Shown here: in pieces, positions 58,127 through 64,000 of the stretch | How positions within the stretch are numbered: position 1 is the stretch's first letter | Layout: every line of letters starts with the position of its first letter | DNA from: Ilex aquifolium | Taxonomy: Eukaryota; Streptophyta; Magnoliopsida; Aquifoliales; Aquifoliaceae | Reading direction: 5' to 3' | Assembly: GCA_951799425.1 (NCBI GenBank) | Contig: OX637398.1 | Coordinates: forward strand, 17,928,270-17,992,269 | Length of the DNA stretch: 64,000 nt | Notes under the pieces: generated by a model | The model's database searches: none | What the model saw: only the letters and a program-made list of their open reading frames with translations | Told to the model about the DNA's origin: nothing | Program-made: the position numbers and the translations under genes

Positions 58127-58777
58127 ATGTTACTTAAATGTATCGGTTTTGCTTCGTTCGTGGGATATATGACACAATATAACCGATACAAGACGATACG
58201 TACTAGTCATCCGATACAAGGCGAAACAGATTATTGTTATTTTTATTTTTTTTAATTTTAAACAGAAAACAACACCATTTCACATAGAAACAATTTTTGT
58301 AAATACTAGGCAATGAAGTGACGTCGTTTCACTATCTACGGCTTTTAAAAATTTAGAAGCGCTCTTTTTTTATTTGTTCCATCGTAAGAGCAAATAGTTT
58401 GATTATTAAAAGTATCATTTTCAAGCTCTTTTAGATGTTAAAATTAAAACTCTTTAAATTTTGATATTGATAAATTATGTTAGAAACTTGGGGTATGTTT
58501 GGATTGTATCTCCAAATCCGATTTTTTTGTTTTTGAGTATTAAAAAATAAGAAAACATGTTTGAATTGTATAAAAAATATCTCTGTTTTGCAAAAATTCC
58601 AAAAAGTAAAAAATTTGAAAACACCTTTAACATGTTTTTGGCTTTTTGCATAACAACGAAAATACGTGGACTCCATTATTGTTCATTTAGAGTGCCCATA
58701 TAAAAGGCAAGAAAACATTTATCTCTCCTCCTTTGAACATCTACCAGTCTTTCTTAGAGCATCTCCTATAAAGTTTT
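58127..58777 (+). repeat. Tandem unit U9, continued
   Basis: The unit resumes at ATGTTACTTAAATGTATCGG and runs to the first 20 bp of its MITE (GAGCATCTCC at 58757), where the D-family solo LTR interrupts it. Confidence 0.8.
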
Positions 58778-59150
58778 TTTAAACCCCAACATTCTTATCT
58801 TTATATAGTAACGTAATTAATTTGAAATGCTCATATATATATATATAATGATGTAAGCATAAACTATAAGAGTATAAATAAAAATATTAGGCGATGTAAT
58901 AGGGTATATAGTAGAAGTTAGGAAGTATTCCGGAGTTAAAGTACATTTTAGATAGAATTGGGGTAGGAATGAATTTGACACTGCTTTAGTATTTGGACCA
59001 TAACTTTGTACCTTGATTTCCGTTTGATCTAAAAATTTTATAGTAGACACTAGACTTCGAGGACTACAAAAGAGTATTTCCGGAAACTTTTCCAAATCGA
59101 CCTCTAAATAGGCCAAAAATTCGTTGAAAGTTCAGCTATAAATGGAAGCC

Positions 59151-59298
59151 GTTTGAACGTGAATGGATCCGTTCGAACGATAGTTAGTCCCAGTACTTTT
59201 GTGTCTGGCAGAACTCTGATGGAAAAGTAATAGTACTAGGAGCAAGCAATGTTCGAACGCCAAAATGACGTTCGAATGTCAGGTAGATAGTTCGAACG
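59151..59298 (+). repeat. Cluster of GTTCGAACG palindromes upstream of the D-LTR TATA box
   Basis: Five occurrences (59151, 59171, 59251, 59270, 59290) of GTTCGAACG or one-base variants lie within 148 bp, ending about 55 bp before the TATA motif. The D-type LTR at 53043 lacks this cluster. Confidence 0.8.
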
Positions 59299-59352
59299 TG
59301 AAATCGCGATTCTTAGTATTTGATTTGCGCCGCTTGGACTATTTTCTCATAC

Positions 59353-59360
59353 TATAAATA
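59353..59360 (+). promoter_or_regulatory. Putative TATA box of the D-family solo LTR
   Basis: TATAAATA is followed by a C-rich leader and an AGAGAGCAAGAAAGAAGAGG purine stretch near 59415, the pattern seen in the other LTRs. Confidence 0.55.
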
Positions 59361-60793
59361 CCCAATGATTTCTTCCCTTGCCATATTTCATCAGTTCTAA
59401 CCCTAGAGGGTCTTGGAGAGCAAGAAAGAAGAGGAGAAACACGAGATTAAGGGGAATTTCCACGTTGGAACAGACCAAACACGCTAGGTTTTAACACAAA
59501 ACTACGGAATCGAGATAGAGAATTCTTCTTGAGTTCTTTCATTGAGACTTAGGGTATTATCTATGTATGTTTTCAATCTTCTTGATTGTTACATGATAAA
59601 AATTTTTATGAGTTCTTGGTTTCTTTATCTTTGAAACAAAGTTTTGAACAAAATACATGTGGTGGGTTCAAAGAATACTTGTTCTTGAATTTCCAAAACC
59701 CTAGTCTTGCTAAATACATGTTCTATTGTGAAATTCATATGGATTCTTGATTTCTAAATTCATATTCTTGATTAAGTCATGTTTTCATCTAATACTTGTT
59801 CTTGTTCTAAGAAATTATAATTTTTGGCAAAACCTAGAATTTTTAATATCGAAATTCTGAAGGTTTTCTTGATATGATCTCTTGTATATTTTAATTCCTT
59901 TTTTACTATAGTATATTGAGAATTGTGCAATTGTGATACTTGAATTGTTAATGAAAATTGTGATTGGTTAAGATTGTGGTTATTGAGAAAGTTGTGGTGC
60001 CATCTCTTGTATGGTTTGGGTGTGACGGACTTGAATTGCCTTCGAGAGCTGCCGTAAAGTGTTAGAGGTTAGTCTATCCCAGTAGGAGTGAGATAGTTGC
60101 CGAACACTTGTAGTGGATTGTTGTTTGTGAGAGCAACCATTATTGTTCACGCAGGTTCGAGGTTGAGGGATGGTATACCTTTCCTGGGAAGGATTCATCA
60201 ATGTCGTGGGAGATAGTATACGCCCTTCCTAAAGTGGTTTGTGATTTGGCCCTGCGAGGAATGATTGGGATAGTGTGGTTGTGATGGGTGAACGAGGTGG
60301 AATCGTTGTGTAGATTCCTGATAAGCAACCAACATACATGAGAATATGGGATGATGCTACTGAGTTATTTATTAAATGCTTTAATTTCTTGAGAGGGATT
60401 TCCTACGAGCTTTTGCTCACCCCCTACAACACATTACAGATTTTGGTAACGAGGAGGATCTCGAGTTAGATGAGCAGGTTGATCTCGAGACTGGAGAGGG
60501 TCGGTATGAGGATCCTGAATTAGAGGCTTAGAGATGCTTTGTTTTAGTTCTAATTATTGTATTTTGAGAGATTTTTGTGGAACAATGTTTTAGTTAGTAT
60601 TATTATTCCACTGCTAGACATACTTTGGTTTTGGATTGTAAGTTGGAGAAGTTTTAACGTTTTGTTGGTTTTAGTATTTATTATTTATCAAGTAGATGAA
60701 TGGTTCATTATCTAATGGTTATTTTTAGTTGTTCTCATGGTTGAATGGTTTGTAGATAGTAACGCCTTTCAGGGTGGATTTTGGGGCATTACA

Positions 60794-61205
60794 GATTTAT
60801 ATTTTAACTATTCAAAAGTATAATTTTTTTTTATTTTAGTTACTCACTTTTTCAATATACACCCCAGCAAGTTTTTTTTTTTTACTTACTCCTTTTAAAT
60901 ATTATTTCACATATTTTGTATCTTTGTTGGGACTGTTGAGGGAGAGAAAGAATGGAAGGAAAGACAAAAAGTGGACAAGAGATGTGTGAAAGGACATGAG
61001 GAGAGAGGAAAAATTATAAAATATTTATACAAGTTGCTACAGTAATGCTCTATATTTAGAGTATCACCTAGCAAAATGCTATTTTACAGTATTTGAACAT
61101 ATTCTGTTAGAGCATAATTTTTGTCTTTGGTTAACTAAATTTTAACTATTTTGGAATTTTATATGTTCTATTGGAGATACTCTTACATGCTCTGAACATC
61201 GGCTC
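60794..61205 (+). repeat. Tandem unit U9, MITE remainder and truncation point
   Basis: The MITE resumes (ATATTTTAACTATTCAAAAG) and ends at about 61182 with a decayed GGAGATACTC. The unit then continues to GAACATCGGCTC before being cut by E3. Confidence 0.75.
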
Positions 61206-61867
61206 ACCATACGAATTGTGATGTCTCCAAGGACGGACTTGGATGTGTTTTGATGCAGTCTGGGAGAGTGGTAGCTTATGGTTCTCGATAGTTAAAGAAC
61301 CACGAGCAGAACTACCCTACGCACGACATGAAGTTGGTGTCCATTGTCTTTGCCTTGAAGGCTTGACGCCACTATTTGTATGGTGAGTAGTTTGAGGTAT
61401 TTTCGGATCACAAGAGTTTGAAGTACATCTTTACACAGCGGGACCTCAATATGAGGCAATACATGTGGATGGAGTATTTGGAGGACTACGACTTCACTTT
61501 GCATTACCACCGCGGTAAGGCAAACGTGATGGCTGATGCACTCAGCTGGATGTCACGGGGAGTCTTGGCTAGTGTGGCTTCCCAGGAGTGGCAGATGCTC
61601 GAGACTATGGGATAGTTCCAGTTACACTACAAGAGTCAGGCTTAGGGCACTTTGAGGAGTTTGGTGGCTATGTCTTCCCTACTTAGCAGAGTGATCGAGT
61701 CCCAGGGGCAGGACACAGAGACATTGTCCACCAGGGACTAGATATAGTCGGGTATAGGTGACAAGGGCTGGGCCATTCACACTGATAGTAGTCTTCGGTT
61801 CAGGGGAAGGGTTGTGGTTGCCCAGTCTACGAATCTGAGAGAGGAGATCCTCAAGTAATTTCATTAC
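61206..61867 (+). pseudogene. E3 RNase H and linker, with many stops
   Basis: The conceptual frame shows [46 protein letters not shown] and GKANVMADAL. TAG replaces CAG at 61289-61291, 61613-61615 and 61643-61645, judged against E0, E1 and E2. TGA replaces the Trp of KAWRHY. The last catalytic Asp (ADAL) is present. After the linker (LLSRVIESQG, GWAIHTDSSLRF) the sequence runs to LREEILK and then hits a deletion. No product is expected. Confidence 0.82.
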
Positions 61868-62920
61868 TCCTGTTACCCACTTTCCATGGACATCGCAGGG
61901 GCATGATGCGGTGTGGGTGATAGTGGACCGACTTATGAAGTCGACACACTTTTTGGCAGTGCAGATGATCATCACACTGGAGGAATTTTGTAGGCTATAT
62001 ATACGGGAGATAGTTCGATTGCATGGGGTGCCCGTATCTATAATATCGGATCAAAATCCCAAGTTCACGGCCCATTTTTGGGAGAGTTTTCAGCGGGCCA
62101 TGGGGACACAGTTAATGATGAGCACAACTTTTCATCCCCAAACGGACGGTCAGTCAGAGAGGACCATCCAGACTTTAGAAGACATGCTACGGGCATGCGT
62201 CCCAAATCTCAAGGGTAGTTGGGAAGAGCATCTACCCTTAGTGGAGTTCGCCTACAACAATAGTTATCAGGCAAGCATACAGATAACACCCTATAAGACA
62301 CTTTATGAGAGGTTTTATCGTTCTCCGATTTATTGGACGGAGGTTAGAGAGAGACCCTCTACGGGTCCATACTTAGTTAGAGACACCTTGGATAAGGTGG
62401 ACTTGATATGGAAGCGTCTTCTTACAACTCAGAGTTGGCAGAAGAGTTACGCCGATAGACGGCGGCAACCTCTAGAGTTTGAGGTGGGAGATCACGTCTT
62501 CTTGAAGGTGATTCCTAAGTGGGGAGTGGTCGGGTTTGGGAAGCGAGGAAAGTTGTCGTCGAGGTTTATCGGGCCCTTTGAGGTACTTGAGAGGGTTGGT
62601 ACAGTTTCTTATCGGTTGGCGTTGCCGCCAAATTTATCGAGTGTTCATGCGGTGTTCCATGTCTACATGCTCCAGAAGTACACCCCAGATCCAACACATG
62701 TGGTGGATTGGGGCAAGTTGATGGTTGAGGTGGATGGAACCTTCAAGGAGGGACCGGTGCGTATCATGGATAGCCGAGAGCAGGTTTTGCGAGGCAAGAC
62801 CGTGAGGCTATTGAAGGTGTTATGGCAGCACCGAGGTATGGAGGAGGCGACATAGGAGCGTGAAGACACTATACATACCACTTATCCGCTCTTGTTTGAG
62901 GATGAAGGTACATTCTTATA
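61868..62920 (+). pseudogene. E3 integrase core and chromodomain (zinc domain deleted)
   Basis: An internal deletion at about 61868-61872 joins the end of the linker directly to the second strand of the integrase core (QGHDAVWVIVDRL). The HHCC zinc domain and the first catalytic Asp are therefore gone. The remaining core keeps the second Asp (ISDQNPKF) and the Glu (QSERTIQ). The GPF/Y module FIGPFEVL follows, then a chromodomain (GPVRIMD, LLKVLWQHRG, EEAT). A TAG at 62853-62855 replaces the Trp of the ATWERE motif in E1/E2, and TYPLLFEDEG and a stop follow near 62920. The frame is open for 314 codons from 61911, but the enzyme could not be active. Confidence 0.88.
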
Positions 62921-63002
62921 GTCATTCAGTATTATATGACTGTTGCATACGCATGTCGTTAAGTGTGCATGAATGTGTGAATTTTGGGGATAAAATTCTT
63001 TT

Positions 63003-63016
63003 TAGGGGGGGAAGAA
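63003..63016 (+). other. Polypurine tract of E3
   Basis: AGGGGGGGGAAGAA lies directly before TGTAAACTTCGGG. Confidence 0.8.
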
Positions 63017-63471
63017 TGTAAACTTCGGGTAAATTTGAAATTTTTAGGAAAAGGGCAAAACGGTAATTTGTCACTATAGTACGAGTTAAAAATTAAAATT
63101 TTTCTATAACTCAGATGACAAAACAGACCACACTGTTGGATTTGTCTTGCGAAATCTAGTTACCCTGTCAATTTTCATCAAATTCTGAGACAATTGAATT
63201 TTTTGCGTTTTACGAAGAGATCGAGTGTCGGGTGACCTCATAAACGAATCCGGGAATAAAATTTCAAAAATTAGATTATAATTTAAAGCAAATTGAAATA
63301 AAAATATTTTGAACTTGAACTGGAACGAAACTTAATCAATTCGGGTTAAAATTTGACCCGGGAAATGAGAACGTGTGACGAATTGTGGACCAAGTATTTT
63401 GGGAGTATACAAGAAATTCAGATTTTCTTCCCCATTTCATAGCCTTTCACCCGTTAGAATAGAAGAGAGGG
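63017..63471 (+). repeat. E3 3' LTR, first 455 bp
   Basis: It starts TGTAAACTTCGGG after the polypurine tract. It is collinear with the fossil LTR of the tandem units (GATGACAAAACAGACC, GAAATCTAGTTACCCTGTC, TTTTGCGTTTTACGA) and is cut off by the next LTR. Confidence 0.85.
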
Positions 63472-64000
63472 TGTGAAACCCGGGTAAATTTGATTTTTTG
63501 TGAATAAGGGCAAAATGGTCATTTGCCATCCTAATGCTTATTCGGATGAGGAAACGGAGTTCGCCGTTAGATTCGTATCGCGGAATCTAGTCACCCTGTC
63601 AAATTTCGTCGAATTCCAATAGTCGAATTTTTACACGTCTCGTTCGAGGCGACTGCGTGGCGAATGACATTTTAAAGGTCCCCAATAATGGATTTAATAA
63701 CATTTCCTTAAAATTAAGTTAAAGTTCAAATAAAATTAATTTGAACTTAATCCGAGGTATAATGAATCGTTTCGGGACGAAAAACGGACCCGAAGTCGAA
63801 AATATGCGGTGCGATGTGGACCGCACATTTTTGCCTATATATACCCTCTTAAATCATCTTTTTGGACAAAATATCTCTGCAAATCAGTGCTGAACCGTGT
63901 GAGGAGAGAAAGAGAGAGAAAAATGAGATTTCAAGATTTCTTTCGTCGATTCCGGAAGTTCCGTCGGTCGGAATTCATCGGACCAAGACTTAAAGTTCTT
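63472..64000 (+). repeat. C-family LTR, truncated by the window end
   Basis: It starts TGTGAAACCCGGG and follows 55816 onward closely, including the conserved GGAATCTAGTCACCCTGTC block, the TGCGGT/ACCGCA inverted repeat (63805-63825) and a CTATATATACCC promoter-like motif. It is inserted in the E3 LTR. The 5 bp before it are GAGGG; the other side is outside the window. Confidence 0.85.

Larger units (their letters stand above)
58778..60793 (+). mobile_element. Solo LTR of the D family
   Basis: It starts TTTAAACCCCAACATTC (TG decayed to TT by comparison with 53043) and ends GATTTTGGGGCATTACA. It is inserted in the U9 MITE with flanks GTTTT (58773-58777) and GATTT (60794-60798), an original GTTTT with one later change. 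Length 2,016 bp. A TATAAATA lies at 59353-59360. Confidence 0.85.
61206..63471 (+). mobile_element. E3: truncated Ty3/gypsy chromovirus (pol 3' part plus start of 3' LTR)
   Basis: The left boundary falls inside RNase H, so the 5' LTR, gag, protease and RT are absent. The order is RNase H, linker, integrase, chromodomain, polypurine tract, LTR start at 63017. The LTR is itself cut at 63472 by another LTR. By its LTR and protein wording (LNMRQ, EEFCRLY) it is closest to E0, not to E1/E2. Confidence 0.85.

Noticed and set aside
58836-58850. TA and GT/GA dinucleotide runs (also 5520, 39493, 40155, 54297)
   Set aside because: Ordinary short microsatellites; nothing further can be inferred.

Overview
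The window is plant nuclear DNA, AT-rich and almost entirely repetitive. It carries no bacterial-type genes, operons, rRNA, tRNA genes or CRISPR arrays. The evidence for a flowering plant is three-fold: Ty3/gypsy LTR retrotransposons whose primer-binding sites match plant initiator tRNA-Met and whose integrases end in a chromodomain (Tekay/Del-type chromoviruses), small TTA-flanked MITEs of PIF/Harbinger type, and a decayed intron-containing cinnamyl alcohol dehydrogenase (CAD) gene. I cannot name the species; a eudicot is only a guess.

Layout. 1-6290: a minus-strand, internally deleted gypsy element (E0) with a 3.07 kb 5' LTR; its 3' LTR is cut by the window edge. 6291-8561 and 18013-28608: a tandem array of a composite unit of about 2.5 kb (U1-U6). 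Each full unit holds a MITE, a 21-bp minisatellite, the first ~530 bp of a fossil LTR and the end of a terminal-inverted-repeat element. 8562-18012: a complete chromovirus (E1, TSD ATACG) inserted at the U1/U2 junction, with a gag-pol broken by three nonsense codons and frameshifts. 28609-28922: an inverted stub of the same LTR family. 28999-38236: a second, younger chromovirus (E2, TSD GTATT) whose 1,615-codon gag-pol is broken by only two TAG codons. 38242-42331: the only formerly genic stretch, with exons 1-3 of a CAD pseudogene on the minus strand and then degenerate tandem repeats. 42332-44490: a solo LTR of the E1/E2 family (TSD AATGC).

45586-50310 is a solo LTR of a different family (TSD AATAC) that itself contains a solo LTR (47142-49528, TSD GGGAG). 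50458-61205 holds further, more diverged copies of the 2.5 kb unit, split by three more solo LTRs: 53043-55293 (a two-family chimera, TSD GAGAT), 55816-58126 (TSD ATGTT) and 58778-60793 (TSD GTTTT/GATTT). 61206-63471 is the truncated pol and the start of the 3' LTR of another chromovirus (E3). At 63472 yet another LTR begins and runs off the window.

Order of events implied by nesting: a MITE landed in an ancestral unit, the unit was amplified in tandem, LTR elements inserted into the units, and most were then reduced to solo LTRs by LTR-LTR recombination. Nothing here is clearly a functional host gene. The retroelement proteins (capsid-nucleocapsid, protease, reverse transcriptase, RNase H, integrase with chromodomain) would together copy RNA into DNA and insert it into chromatin, but every copy in the window is broken. 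Most of the nonsense codons checked against sister copies are CAG-to-TAG changes, as expected from deamination of methylated cytosine in CHG sites.
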